From Leishmania donovani (Eukaryota > Euglenozoa > Kinetoplastea > Trypanosomatida > Trypanosomatidae): a DNA stretch of 64,000 nucleotides. The position numbers and the translations under genes are program-made. Positions 1 to 11,930 of the stretch are shown one piece after another (the first letter of the stretch is position 1; every line of letters begins with the position of its first letter). A model generated the notes under the pieces. The model saw nothing but the letters and a program-made list of their open reading frames with translations. It did not search any database and was not told the origin of the DNA. The stretch lies in assembly GCF_000227135.1 (NCBI RefSeq), contig NC_018263.1:2260259-2324258 (forward strand), written 5' to 3'.

Positions 1-2922
1 ATCGCCGAAAAAGCGGAGAGGCAGCAGGTGGCCGACTGAGAGACTGGGGGGAAGGGAGGAAAGCAAAAGGGCGATGCACGCGCGTACACACGCAGTCACA
101 ATCACACGTTGGACTGCGGTTAAGCCTCTGTTATGCACGAATGAGCTCTTGGTGTCTTGATTACGTACCTCTCTACAGTAGCGATAAAATCTATGACGGC
201 CCTTTATGCCGGAGCTGTCGCTTCAGGAATTGTGTCAGCCTCGTTCGCGACGGAAGGCGTAGTCCCACGGCCAAGCAAAAGACGGACTTGGTGGCGAGAG
301 TGAGTGTGTATGTGTGTGTGTGTGTGTGTGCTTCGCCAGCTCATTTGGCGCCGTAGTGAAACGATCGACGGCCCATGAACACTGTATACGTTTACGTGCG
401 TTCTTTGATCTTTTCATGCACGCACGTCTGCAGGCGCGCGGCCGCACGCACTTCTTGCCTTCACACCGAAGCGTTTTGATCGAGTTTCGCGCGGCGTGGA
501 AAATAGGGATGGACGGGGGGAGGGACCAGGTAGGGGGAGGGGTGAGAATGTGATAAAAGCGCCGACGAAGGGAACGGGAGGGATTGCACCGACCATCCTC
601 ACACGGGCACAAACCGACGGAGAAGAGCTGCCATGTGCGTGCGGGGAAACTCCCTGAGGAAAAGTAGCGGTGGCTTACTGTCATCGCGGCTCTCTTCCTC
701 TCTCTCCGTGGGTGCGGCCGTGTGGGTGGGTGGTGCCTTCTCGAAGACGAAAGCGTGTCATATGCGGCTGCGTTCCCATAGGCCACCATCCCTGTGACGA
801 TGGAGGCCACAGGTTTGGAAAGCCAACCCGTGTCACATGTACCGGACGCAGCACAGCACACAGACGCTGTCACTGTTTCCACCGCGATCTGAGGTCGAAT
901 GCGGTATACGTCACTGGAAAAAAGTATGCATTCTTTCTCAGTGTTTCTTTCTTTTCCAGGGGGGGGGGACTTCATTCTAAGGATGGCGTCTAGACTGAGG
1001 AGAAAGAGGGCAGGGGTGTGAGGGGCGGGGGAAGGGGACAGAAAAGGCCGGACGGTCCTACAACCATGGAGAGCTTTAGATGCTGCAGAGAAAGCGAACG
1101 CAGAGAGAAAAAGAGGCTCACACAAAAAAAAACTGCTTCCGCGACAACGGAAGAACTACTCGAGCGCTCGAAAGGGGGACCATGAGCCCTGTTGGATCAC
1201 GATCCAAAGAAAAAGAGGAACGAAGCGAAACCGTGCGAAGCACGACAGGGTCGCGCAGAGAGGAAAATAACAATCAATGTGCTGAATGGGGTGGAGAAAA
1301 ATCTCTCGCGCGCCATGCGCATCTGCGTGCTGTGGGAAAGGATGCGCGCTACTCTCTCTTTCTCCACCCTCTGCGTCACCCGAGATGCCAGTCCGCATGT
1401 TGCACCTCGCAGCTCATCTTGTTTGGTTCCTCTTCTAACCACCTCTTCTCTGCTTTCCTCCTCTTGCGCCCTCTCTTCCTCAGTCGTCAGTGACGTGTAC
1501 AGCAATTACGAGCTTTCCAGTCACAAGGTCCCTGCGCAAGCAACGCACCACCAAGACATACGCTGGCACTTGCCCGCAGAGAGCAGTCCTTTGTGTCTGA
1601 AGTGGGTCAGTGGGAGCTGAAACATGGACAGCACAACTCGGACGGGCGCCCTGGAGGTGTCTTCTCTCCCGCTTCCTGCCTGCAACTCTCTCTTTCCCCT
1701 CTCGAGCGCGCAGTTCATTCTACAAGCTCCTTAAGTGCCTGTTGACGTTTGCAGCGATACGGCGACGAACTGCAGTAAACAGTCGGAGGCACGCGCACCC
1801 GCAGCGAACGTGGATCTCGCACAAAAAAAAAGGCGTAGACGCTGTTGATGAAGCAAGAAGAGGACTACCGCTTCACAGGGTCGTGTGTATAGAAAGACAC
1901 ACTCGCACGTTGTCCCGCCCCACCCACCCCACCCATCATCCCCTTCGCTGCTTCCACGACACTGTCGAAAACTCGACAGCAAACACGAAACAAGAAGAAA
2001 AAAAAACGTGGCGACATGCTCAAAAGAAAAACTTTGTGCGTGGAGAGAGAGGCGAGGATGAGAGAGAGAGAGTGCGAAGAGTGCCCATGGTCCGTTAACA
2101 GTCGTCCCCCTCTTCTTTCCCTTTCAAGAAACTATCGAGGTGGAAAGTATAGATGCGCATGACACGGATTGACCTAGTCGGTCGAGCAGGGCTCAGCAAA
2201 AAAGCGCACGCATACACATATATACAGACAGACTAGCTCCGCTGCCCCTTCCTGTCCACGCACATGCTAAGAAAGAAACGTGCATGCATACCTTCCTCTC
2301 ACATCCAACAGAGAAAAGACAAACAACACGGGAAAAAAAGGCAAACTCAGCGAGAGTCTTCAGTGTATGTACGCGTACATGCGCACACTGCATCTATGGC
2401 CCGGGAAACGGTAACAAGCACGCAAAAAGATAGAGACAAAAAAAAACGTGGAGTAGACACAAGTACAAGCATAAACGGAATACGAACTTTGAGAGTGGAG
2501 AAACAAGACATGTCGATGTCAGCAAGACGAGCCACGTGCGATACAGGGTGAGGTGAGGGAAGGGGATAAGGGGGATGCAACGTCCGGGATCAGACAAACG
2601 CACGAGCAAGAAACAGTGACGATACTCGACCGCGGGCTAGGTGTCGGTGCGGCTCTGCTTCAAAGCTGCCGCTCCGTCATGGTCAAAGACACAATCCTTG
2701 CAAGCGCGTAGCCATTCTTGTTGCTGTTGTTAGGCGCGTTGTCCAGGGCATGTTCTGTGGGCAAGCTCCTTCCCCTCCTCCCCCCTGCCCTGCATTCGCC
2801 AAGACCACTTCCGTCCCCTTTCACAGCTTGTTCTCCTCCTGCACTCAGCTGCTCTGCATCGTCTTCCATCAACCGCATAAGCGTTCTCGCGTGATCAGCT
2901 TTGGTCACTATGCTCTGCAGGC
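1..2922. other. Spacer downstream of the small KAP gene
   Basis: No convincing gene. Contains the GT run at 303-330, polypurine patches and several A-runs. A 296-codon minus-strand frame (235-1125) crosses the microsatellite and reads as low complexity, although a stretch at about 790-900 is less so. Confidence 0.7.
303..330. repeat. GT microsatellite
   Basis: Uninterrupted or nearly uninterrupted GT/TG dinucleotides. Confidence 0.95.
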
Positions 2923-3297
2923 CTATTTAGGGGTGCGCGCGTTGTGCTGCTTCCACAACTTTGCCACAGCCTTCATGCGGTCGAGGTGCGGCAGCTTCTC
3001 GAAACGGCCAATATTCGCCTTTACAAAGTTGGCGTACGCCGACGGCGCGCGCGTAGAGCGCGGCTTCTTTTCCCCCTTCACCTTGGTCTTCTGACTCTTG
3101 TGCCTGAAGCTGGTCCACGCAGCGGCGCGTTTGTCAAGGGCCGCCTTGTCGCTCGCACTCAGGGATTTGTACAGCTTCGACGTCATCTTCCCGCGGTCGC
3201 TCACGGAGAGGCCCTTGAGCTTCGGGTTGTTCTTCTGCTCAATCATGAACATGGAATACGCGCCGATGGCGAGCCGCCGAGGAACGAAGCGGAGCAT
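2923..3297 (-). CDS. Kinetoplast DNA-associated protein, KAP (p16-18) family, 124 aa
   Basis: Small, very basic protein of the trypanosomatid KAP family, histone H1/HMG-like proteins that condense kinetoplast DNA minicircles in the mitochondrion. The chosen start (MLRFVPRRLAIG) gives a short amphipathic, arginine-rich N terminus like the cleavable presequence of KAPs. It is followed by a conserved core with QKNNPKLKG (residues about 21-29), RGKM and SKLYKSLS, then Lys/Arg-rich segments and an HMG-like second half (SAYANFVKANIGRF). The frame stays open for 50 codons upstream, but that part is atypical and lies next to an A-rich leader on the coding strand. The core aligns by eye with the second KAP gene at 42092-42577. 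The family assignment is secure; which KAP number it corresponds to cannot be decided. Confidence 0.85.
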   Translation of the reverse strand: MLRFVPRRLAIGAYSMFMIEQKNNPKLKGLSVSDRGKMTSKLYKSLSASDKAALDKRAAAWTSFRHKSQKTKVKGEKKPRSTRAPSAYANFVKANIGRFEKLPHLDRMKAVAKLWKQHNARTPK

Positions 3298-4952
3298 TTC
3301 GTTGATTTCTTTTTTTTTTTCGCTTGCGTGTGGTGATTTTGCTTGATGTGGAGTGTTTCTAAAGGTGGGGCGGATGTCGACAGCGCGAACTTCAAAGCGA
3401 ACGAATGAGGCGAGCAGGCGGCAATGATGAGGAGAGAGAGGGGGCAACTCGGCGCAAAGAAAAATAAAGCGAGTGCCAGCTAAGTGGGCGGAACACGGGT
3501 CACGTCAGGCACCGCGGAGGCACGAACGCCGACACGAAAATACACAAAAAAATCACAGAGAGGAAAGGGGCACCGGGGAAGATACACAAGTACGAGGAGA
3601 GATTTTGTGTAAGAGGCCTGCAGTGTCAGTCGACATTCGATGAAATCGCAAGCACGCGTTTCGTTTTTTTTTTTTCGGTGGCCGTGGTGAAGGGGAGGGG
3701 CGTGGGTTTTTTTTTGAGTGCACGAACATGATGGCAGGGACGTGCGTGGTGGACCGGGGGAAAGAGTTCCGTGAGCGACTGCCCGCTACGTAGCCGGCTA
3801 CGTGCGTGATTTGCAAAGCTTGTCAGCAGAGCCGCACTAGTCAGACGGGCGTCAAGCACGTCTCTTGGCCACATCACCGGGAAAAAACACCTCTGCGTCC
3901 CCCTAAGGAGTTCTCCTGCACGCCCCCACTCCTAATTGGCGCTTGTCCGTGTCTGTATACGCTTGCGTGTCTGCGTCAACGTACGGCAGGCCCCGCGATG
4001 CTGCTGTTGGAGCCGCATGTTACACACACGACCACACAAACACGCACACGCTCTTCCCATACACGCCATAGCCGCCACAGTTGTGACTTGCTGTTCATGT
4101 GCCACTCTTTCGGTTTTTTTTTCAGCTAGGTGTTTTTTTTTTACAACTATCATCATCGTAGCCACCATTAGAGAAAAAAAAATAGAGCGAGAAGAACTTG
4201 AGAGTTTGAAAAAGAAAACAGAAAAAAGGTACAGAAAGAAAGCATCAAGGCAGAGAATTGTAGTCATCAGCCTTCTCTTGCGCCCTTCCCCATCTCCTTT
4301 GCACGTTGCCGTGTCCACGAACAGCATATCATGAACTCCCTCCTCCCTCTTCCCTTCGAGGAGTCATGGCGTATTGCTCCGTTCCACCTACGCCCGCAAC
4401 ACGTCAACGACGAATGCTCTTTTCATCCCCCCCCACTCCACCCGCCCAGACATGAGCAAACAAAAATGTGAGGGGAGCGGAGGGGAGGGAGGTAGAAAAG
4501 GAGGAGAAAGGGGACGAAAACAAGGAGGCACGCGGCACATGGCGGCTTTGATTCCTTCAGCGAGGACCACAATACAAATGCCGAGAAGGGGGGTCTCTGA
4601 AACACAGGAGAGGCAGAGGAGGAGAGACGGCGGACCTCATCACTCATTATGCGTGGCCACGGACACGAGCGAGACGGAACAGGAAAAAAAAACAATAATG
4701 GCACAGACGCCTAGCGCTATACATGGCACCGCTGTCGTGGGTGTGTGTGTGTTTTCGCTCTCTTCTCGGTTCCTCCCTTCTTCCTTTTATTGTTTTTTTT
4801 TCGTCTTTCATGTCTGTGTTTTCGCTCCTCTTCTCCTTTTTTCTCGTTTTCGTAGTTTGTGTGTTTTTTTGTTGTGGCGATTTGCTCGACATTTTTATCC
4901 TTTTCCGTTTTTTTTGTTCCTCCTTCACGACGCAGTACAGGGCAAAAAAAAA

Positions 4953-4975
4953 GATATATATATATATATATATAT
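4953..4975. repeat. TA microsatellite
   Basis: (AT)n run of about 22 nt in a spacer. Similar runs occur at 11178-11201, 15732-15747, 28521-28535 and 55934-55949, all outside genes. Confidence 0.95.
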
Positions 4976-7041
4976 GACAAACGAAACGAGTTCGACACAT
5001 ACAAACAACGTCGATATCATCCATCACATACAGACCGGCAGACGGTGCGAGAAAGCAATAAGGAAAAAAGATGAGGGAGGGGGGGGAATGGGGAACGGAG
5101 GGGCAGAGCGAGCCGGCGGAAAAGGGAGGAGAATAGCGTCTTTGCTAGCGTAGAGAGCATCATAAAACGCGTCAAAAAGAAAATCGAGCGCGCTTACGGC
5201 AAGCCGTGAATGCACTACGCCGCCGAACACGAAGTACTCGATGAAAAGCGTCAGGCTTCCCTCAGCTCCTTGCTTCGTCACTTTAGCGCGTGTCATTTTC
5301 GCATTTGTGTCTCGGCCCCAACTTCACAACTCTGAAAAGGTGCGCGCCTGGATACGGCTAGACTCAGGAGCCGCCGCCTCCCACATCGACGTCTTTCCCC
5401 CTTTCATCACAAGCACACCACCCAAATGATGAGCCACGCACACACGCGGACAACCACAGGCAAACAAAGAACACACGAATCGAAACATCAACGAAAAGTG
5501 TCCATTCTCCTTTTTCTTTCTATGCTGCTATATATACTTTGACTTTTTTTTTGCTTCCTTCCCTTTTTTCGTCAGACAGAATTCCAACCAGGGAAAGATC
5601 TCGAGTCTCAGCCGATTTACTTTTACCGGTAGACCACGCCACCGCCTTATGTCAATACACCTCTCACTTTTTTTTCGTCGTGAGGGCTGGATAAGAAGAA
5701 GCGCGCAGGCAAAAAAAAAAAAATCAGATGGATCGGGAGAGGGAATGGATTGAGAGATGTCCATGTACATGGTGGATCGCGCGTCAAGAACAGGAGATAC
5801 AAAAGCGCGCGACAGTTACACTTTAGTTCCTTCTTTCCGTGTTCCCCCTTTACTTCCTTGCGTGTTCAGCAACGCGCCGCACACTATGCGTCACCACCAT
5901 CGACGCAGTCGCGTGTGCGCCCACCACCATTGATGTACATACGCATATATACGCGTCCTTGTCAGCATACGGAAGCGAGGGAGAAGAGAGAGCGCCTTTC
6001 CGTGGCCCTCCAAGAAGAAAGCCATGACAGATCTCTGCTGGTTTGATGTATAGCCGAGACCATCATCGACGAGACGGGGCCAATGACGGAAGGACAAAAG
6101 TACCGCGGCACGTCGCTGGCACATTCACGCAGACCCACACGCTCAGCCCCTCCTCCCTCCCTCTCTTCCTCCCCGCCCCTCTACACCCACACACACGGAT
6201 GCGCATCGGTGCCCCTGTGCGCAAGAGGGAGGGGCTTGAGGGGAGGGAGGGGGGGGGGGTAGAGCGCTCACGCGAAGAGAACAACGAAGAGAAACACAGA
6301 AAATCATAAAAAACCCAAAGGGGCAATACAAGGAAAAAAGGGAGGAAAGAAAACTGAAGAAGAGTGACGGTACAAAAACACGCAAAAAAAAACAAGAAAT
6401 CAAAATATCCAAGAGGCGAAAAGGAGACGCCGCTGCGTTCGTCATCCAGAAGGACTCAGACAAGGAGAGACATGAGAAGGCATGGGAAACGAGGAATGGG
6501 GAACAGCATGCACAGGAATCACGCGTGCCTGTCAAGTGGAGCCTCTGTGCATGCTCCTTGAAGGCGCACACACCCCTTCTTCGGAATCGTTCCTCCGCCA
6601 TCACCCCGCCGCTCGCTACTTGCGCAGTGGCATCATAACGGTATTTTCACGGCTTTTCTACTTTTTTTTTTGGATTTCGTGTGCACGTACAACAAAGAAG
6701 CGGATCGTGTCTTCGTCGAAACCTCACCAGCGAGAAGGTGCGCGGAAACAGCTGGAAAGACGAGGAGGGAGGACAAAGACGGATGGAAGCAGATGCTCAG
6801 ATCCAGTCGCAATCGAGTCCAATCGTCGTTGATATGCGCAAAAAACGACGAAAAAAAACTATTGCCTACACACAGCGACGCAGGGCATGAGCCCGAACAC
6901 ACACAAGCACACTCACACACAGATGCATGAATGCCTTTCTGTTTGCTGCGCTGTTTATGGCGAGCGCCCCCTTCCCTCTCTCTCGCTCCTTTGGGTTGAA
7001 ATACCGCAACACCCCTCGCATCTCACGAAGACCTTCACTGC

Positions 7042-7067
7042 GCACACGCACACACACACACACACAC
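7042..7067. repeat. CA microsatellite
   Basis: (CA)n run just downstream of the 530-aa gene. Comparable CA/GT runs are at 11941-11958, 60567-60586 and 62635-62654. Confidence 0.95.
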
Positions 7068-7470
7068 GAAGACATGCATGCAACACGCGCGCTGCGGAGA
7101 GAGATGGATGCATCAAATTTGGGAAGCTGACCCGCGACGGAACGCGATATGTTGCCCGTCTTTTTTTTTGTACCCCATGGAGGGTGCACGCATTGCGTAC
7201 GCAGCCGAGGCACACCACCGAGATCACCGTCACATTTTGGAGCAAGTGTCTCGTTTCGGCCCCCTTTCTTTCCGCTACCGCCAGTGTCGCACGCGGGGCG
7301 GGTCGATGGCCAACTCACCTGCCCCTTCCCCTTCCTCCGCAAGCGGTGAGGCAGCGCTTGACCTCATTGCAGCGGGAGCCGCAGCCGACAAGCGCGTGCC
7401 GGCGAGAAGAGGGGAGCAAGGAGGGATCTAAGTTCAAGTGCGGTGATGCTCCCAGGGGTGGTGCTGCTTC

Positions 7471-9063
7471 TTAAATTAAAGCAATGCTCGAACGGGAGTT
7501 TTTGTAGAACTCACCACGGGCCTTCCCGATGACCTGCGGCGTGTTCAAGTCGTCGAGCTTGCTCTCCATGTTTGAACGCGGGATCGGGCGCTTCGGGGCC
7601 GCCGCCGGCATCGGGTCGATGGTGGGGTCGTAGTAGTGCAGGATATTCGGGTTGCCGGCATTCTTCTTGAACAGGTACCTGTGTGGACGGTAGCTGTCGT
7701 CGAACACGGGGTCCTCGCGCTTCTTGGGGCTCCTGCTGCGGCTGTCAACATGGTAAGCTTCTACCTGGCGGGATGGACGCGCAGCCACGCGCGAGCCAGG
7801 GCTGCTGGCGCGGTGAGGCTCACCCTGGATCGCGTAAACCTGATCTGTGCGGGCGCTCACACTGCCGCTGCGGCTGCCGGTGCGGCGAGAGTCGATCACG
7901 CGGGGCTGGCGCGAATCCGTGCGGGCGCTCAAGCTGCCGCCTTTGCTGCCAACCGACTCTTGGGGACGCGTGGAGCCGGCCTTTTCGTCCGGCTGCGGCA
8001 TGCCACCGTGGAACAGATTCGCCGTGTCGTGCGGCGGGCGGCACAAGCCACGGGCGAGGCCGCGGGGTTGCTCCTTCTCCGGGGAGCCCCAGCGGCCAGT
8101 GCCGAGCACGTCGTGCTCCTGCTTCGCCGGGGTGTTGATGGGCTTGATCACAGGCGGCTTCCTCGGCGGCAGCTCCGGGGCGCTGCACTTGCGGGGGCCC
8201 AGCTGCTTGAACGGCTGTGGCTTCTCGTTGAGCTCATCCGCGGTGTAGCTGTGCAGGTTCAGCACATCAACAGACTCGTTCGCCTTGTTAGACGTCTTGT
8301 GGCACGGCGGCAGCGTGCTCTGGAACAGATCCTCCTCGCCCTCCTGCGGCGGAGGAACCTGGCCGAACATCTTCGCGTCCTTGTGCGGCGGCGGAACGTG
8401 GCGCTTGCCGGTCACCGGAGGGGCGTCGCGTGGCGGGCGCGGATCGTTGTCCTCGAAGTAAGGCGCCTCCATTGCACCCTGCGGGTGCGTAATCTTCACG
8501 CCGCAGCGCCAGGGTGCCTCCGGTGCCGTGACGATGCAGTTGTTTGTGAGGCCGTCGCGGCAGCGAAGCAGCGCTGTGGCGCCGTTTATAGAGCCGCCCC
8601 GCTTGCGAGCCTTCTTCTGGCGGGACGTGCCCTCGCCACGCTTGGCCTGAGTGCCGTAGGCCCCACTGGCAGCATACATGAGGCTGCGCGAAGACGCTCT
8701 CCTCAGCGCGCCCCCGCTGCGACCGGTGATGGAAGAGTCGTCACAGCTCGTCATGAAGTACTCATCCGTCAGCATTGTCCCTACCGAGTCACGGTTACAG
8801 TTGGGATAGCGGCGAATGCCCGTAAACATGCGCGGTGGATGGCTGGGACCGGCGAAGAACTCTCTCGGAGAGCTGAAGTTGTTGCGAGGAGGGGCGCAGT
8901 GCTGACGGCCGGGGTTCGGGCGCCGCTCGGCGCTATCGCTCGCCAGATCCAAGCCCATGATAACGCGCGCGGCGTTCTCGCCGCTGCGGTTCTTTCTGGC
9001 GCGTTGGCGAGGCGAAATGCCTGCCGGCTCGCTGTTGCGCTGAGGGGAGGTTTCCTGCGTCAT
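7471..9063 (-). CDS. Conserved hypothetical protein, Pro/Ser/Arg-rich, 530 aa
   Basis: Long open frame with a clear ATG and no recognised catalytic domain. Most of the chain is predicted disordered, rich in Pro, Arg, Ser and Gly. Two related blocks are visible: PPHKDAKMFGQVPPPQE (residues 225-241) and PPHDTANLFHGGMPQPDE (343-360). A second short repeat GS(L/V)SARTD occurs at 376-383 and 400-407. A more ordered tail (about 460-530) contains LFKKNAGNPNILHYYDP. The NLF/MFG-x-P-x-E pattern recalls the short linear motifs of the microtubule-associated HN1/Jupiter family, but only weakly. No signal peptide or membrane segment is seen. I regard it as a real gene because of length, codon-position GC bias and orientation with its neighbours; the function is unknown. 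Confidence 0.8.
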   Translation of the reverse strand: MTQETSPQRNSEPAGISPRQRARKNRSGENAARVIMGLDLASDSAERRPNPGRQHCAPPRNNFSSPREFFAGPSHPPRMFTGIRRYPNCNRDSVGTMLTDEYFMTSCDDSSITGRSGGALRRASSRSLMYAASGAYGTQAKRGEGTSRQKKARKRGGSINGATALLRCRDGLTNNCIVTAPEAPWRCGVKITHPQGAMEAPYFEDNDPRPPRDAPPVTGKRHVPPPHKDAKMFGQVPPPQEGEEDLFQSTLPPCHKTSNKANESVDVLNLHSYTADELNEKPQPFKQLGPRKCSAPELPPRKPPVIKPINTPAKQEHDVLGTGRWGSPEKEQPRGLARGLCRPPHDTANLFHGGMPQPDEKAGSTRPQESVGSKGGSLSARTDSRQPRVIDSRRTGSRSGSVSARTDQVYAIQGEPHRASSPGSRVAARPSRQVEAYHVDSRSRSPKKREDPVFDDSYRPHRYLFKKNAGNPNILHYYDPTIDPMPAAAPKRPIPRSNMESKLDDLNTPQVIGKARGEFYKNSRSSIALI

Positions 9064-10119
9064 CGTGGAAGTGCTCGAGACGGCAAGGAGAGAAGGGGAG
9101 GTCTTGATAAGCGTGGGAGGAGCGGAGAGAGACTTCTGCGTGGTGATGCCTGAAAGAGAATCTTCTTCCGTAAGATCGTTACACTGTTGATGAAGCTGTC
9201 AGTTATGCGATCAGAGACACACATCAACAAGCAGCAGCAGTAGCAACGGTGTCACGCGCATAGAAACACACCCGGTCGAGAGAGATACACGACGGGGGCG
9301 CGGGGGGGGGTGACGCGAGTGAAAGGACGGGAGAGTGCGAGGGAGACGACAGCGACACACCGGAGATGCATAGAAAAAAACGAAGGAGCGCAAAGGAAAC
9401 CAGAAAGGCGAAGTAAAAGCGATAGACGGCATATGAGGGAGTGGCGGATGGGGGAGGAGAAGAGAAAAGGGGCTGTCTGACTCCACACGCAGGTACTCAG
9501 AGGCTCCGCCCAAATTCTGGAGAGACAGGGGCAGATGCAGCGAGGCGTGACAGCGCAAATGCACTCGCTAAAGGCAAACACGCAGGTGCACCCAAGGGAG
9601 GAACGAAAGGGAACTCGGACGATACACATCCGCCGCGCCGAGCCTGTTCACGGTTGTTGCAGTTGTCCACACGAATACGCGTTTTGCTCTTGTTCGGTTT
9701 CTCCTTGATCGTCGGGCAGGCACGCACGCCTCAACGGCACGGGTGGTCTTTGGCGACACCTTGGGCTCGGACCGGAGTTGAGCTTCCATGCTGCATACCG
9801 CACGAGGCCCGTTGGCAGCAAAGAAGACTTTGGGCGCTCCCGTCCCTTCTGCACGACGCACATTCCACGAAGCTCCGGAGGAACGCGTCAACTCAACAGC
9901 GGTGCAACGCACTCACGCAGACATCTCTGCCTCTCTTTTTCTTGCCGACTATTACAGTGAAAAGCGCACAGGAGAGCGACAAGCCGTTCTCGCGCAGCAC
10001 ACAGACGTCGTCGGCTACACTCACCAGCACCAAAAAACCGGCACACAGCTCAAGTTCCGGGCACAGAAGCAGGCAAGCGCAGCAAAGTCCCACTGCTTTC
10101 ACCTCTTTCTTTCAGACAA

Positions 10120-10736
10120 TATTCCTTCTGCCCTAGCACACAAGTCGAGCACCGCTCTAACACCCCCACCCCCGGCCTGCCACAGGTCCGTGACGTGGTG
10201 CGAAGCAGCCGAAGACACACGTGTGCTACAGCAATGCGACGGCCTAGTCATCCAAGCATGGGCTCTGCCTTGACCGCAGCCCACCCACCCGCTTCGCAGN
10301 NNNNNNNNNNNNNNNNNNNNNNNNNNNNNNNNNNNNNNNNNNNNNNNNNNNNNNNNNNNNNNNNNNNNNNNNNNNNNNNNNNNNNNNNNNNNNNNNNNAC
10401 CAGTAGGTGGTGTAAGGGGCCAGGGGATGGGGTGCACGCTCGAGTGGCGTTCGCGCTTTACCCATCATGTGGATCCTGCGAGCCTCTTCCCTGCCGCAGG
10501 TCGCTTCGGCGACCACGCCGTCCACGACCTGACCCGCCGACATCCGCAGCGATGCATCGCTCAGACTTTCCCTGCGCCGTAGGTACCTGACCTTGTCGCC
10601 CATCAGACGTGGCTCGGCATTCGGCAGAGGGATAGGGTTAGGGGGAGGGGCTGCGTGGCTCCCTCCCCCCTCCAACACACACGCACAGAGAGACAGAGAG
10701 AGAATGTGCAACACCCTGACGCCCTTGTGGGGTGCC
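10120..10736 (-). repeat. Dispersed repeat A, copy 1 (SIDER-like), interrupted by an assembly gap
   Basis: The part right of the gap (10399-10736) matches 57658-57995 with only about four differences. The part left of the gap matches the reverse complement of the right half of copy 2 (29604-29781). It lies in the spacer downstream of the BCS1-like gene, in the position expected for Leishmania SIDER retroposons, which reside in 3' UTRs and destabilise mRNAs. The SIDER assignment is from memory of the family's features and not verified; the repeat itself is directly visible. Confidence 0.75.
10300..10398. other. Assembly gap, 99 N
   Basis: Undetermined bases inside repeat A copy 1. Copy 2 spans the same place (about 29522-29603), so roughly 80-85 bases are expected to be missing. 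Confidence 0.99.
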
Positions 10737-11930
10737 TCTCATGAAGAGGGCCGACCTTTGTTTCCCTGCTTTAAAAGAGCTTAAGAGCACCTTTACCAGA
10801 CCCCCTTCTTCGACAACTGATGAGGATCGCACTGGGAACGAGAAATGGCCCAAGGGATCCAGAGAGTTGTAGTTTGACAGCGGCCACAGTCACCTGTACG
10901 GAATCGAGGAGTACATCGCAGCGACGTCAGGTTCTCGATACGTATCGCTATGGAGCTCATCTGTTAAGCAATGCTTCCGCCCATCTTGCGGTCTGCGCGG
11001 AGCCGCAGAAGAGGTGGGGATGCCGTGCACATCTCTTCTCACGTGAGCAAGTAGAGTACCATCATCCTCTGCTGCGTCACCGCCATGTATGTGCGGCGGA
11101 ATCTCCGACACATCCAACATCATATGTGGAAGCTCCAACTTCGCGAAGCAGATTTTCGCGGGCACACAGACGTCCACATACATATATATATACATATATA
11201 TCCTCTCTTTCCGGGTAATCACCCGCGCGGAGAAGAGCCTGCAACCTGCCCCATTCCCCCTTTCGCGCTGCTCGCCGCGTGAAACACTCCCTCCATTGTT
11301 GCGCGCTTCGCTTACCGCAGTGCAGCTGTTGCACACCGAAGGAAGTCCTGTTGTTTTCAGTACCACCGACGGAAAAGAGCAGCCGTGAGGCGGCGTCACT
11401 CACCTCCCCTCCACATGATGTCATCTAGCGTTGGCACTTTCCACCAAACCCGGACCCCACTGCTCCAACGAACGCACGTACACGGCCAGTCGTCGTCTCC
11501 ACCGTACTTTCACGTTTGCGTGCCCGACCCCTCTGTCTCTTCGACAACCGATGAGGATTGCACGAGAATTGAACGACTCGAGGAATCCAGAGAGTTGTAG
11601 TTCCTTGTCGACGGCGACCCTACTCCGCAGTCACGGCAAGGACAAATGCTAACGAGTTCAAGAACGCCCACAGAAAAAAAAAACGAGGCGAAGGAGGAGA
11701 GCGGCGCAGCAGCAGCGCGGGCAAGGGAAAGACCATCAGATTCTCGATACGTATTGCTAAGAGGCTGTTCGATCATGCACACACGCCAGCACACACCGGC
11801 GCGCACACACAAACGAGTGCGTGTGCGAGGGCGTGTGCTGGCGAGTGCGTTCGGTTGAATAGAACAAATAGGGTATCATCATGCTTTGCCGTCCGGCCGC
11901 TGCTCCCGCAAACCCATTCAGCTTGAAGAG
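10638..11930 (-). repeat. Diverged tandem duplication with a shared reading frame
   Basis: Segments near 10805-10960 and 11530-11780 are related: both contain, on the minus strand, (D/N)TYRE(P/S)D followed at different distances by NYNSLD and SSSVVEE. The differences between NYNSLD and SSSVVEE include a 3-nt indel. A third match links about 11056-11095 with 11871-11910 (DDGTLL versus DDTLF). One in-frame TGA (10890-10892) interrupts the left copy. Conservation of frame suggests a duplicated, now decayed, coding sequence. TA and CA microsatellites have inserted within. Confidence 0.45.

Larger units (their letters stand above)
3298..7470. other. Spacer, 4.2 kb
   Basis: Low-complexity sequence with many homopolymer runs, the TA microsatellite and the CA run at 7042. 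A coding-strand pyrimidine tract at 3430-3445 followed by AG at 3391-3390 is a plausible acceptor for the small KAP gene. I see no gene. Confidence 0.7.

Noticed and set aside
235..1125. 296-codon minus-strand frame near the left end
   Set aside because: It runs through a GT/CA microsatellite (repeated Thr-His) and has low-complexity composition. No domain is seen and the start context is poor.
4953..4975. TATA-like runs as possible promoters
   Set aside because: Protein-coding genes in trypanosomatids are transcribed polycistronically without TATA promoters; these are dinucleotide repeats.
7636..9153. 505-codon plus-strand frame
   Set aside because: Antisense shadow of the 530-aa gene. It is Arg/Ala-rich because the opposite strand has G/C at third positions; orientation conflicts with all neighbours.
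10636..10650. Telomere-like TAGGGTTAGGG as a telomere or fusion scar
   Set aside because: Less than two repeat units, and it recurs as an integral part of repeat A copy 3, so it belongs to the element.
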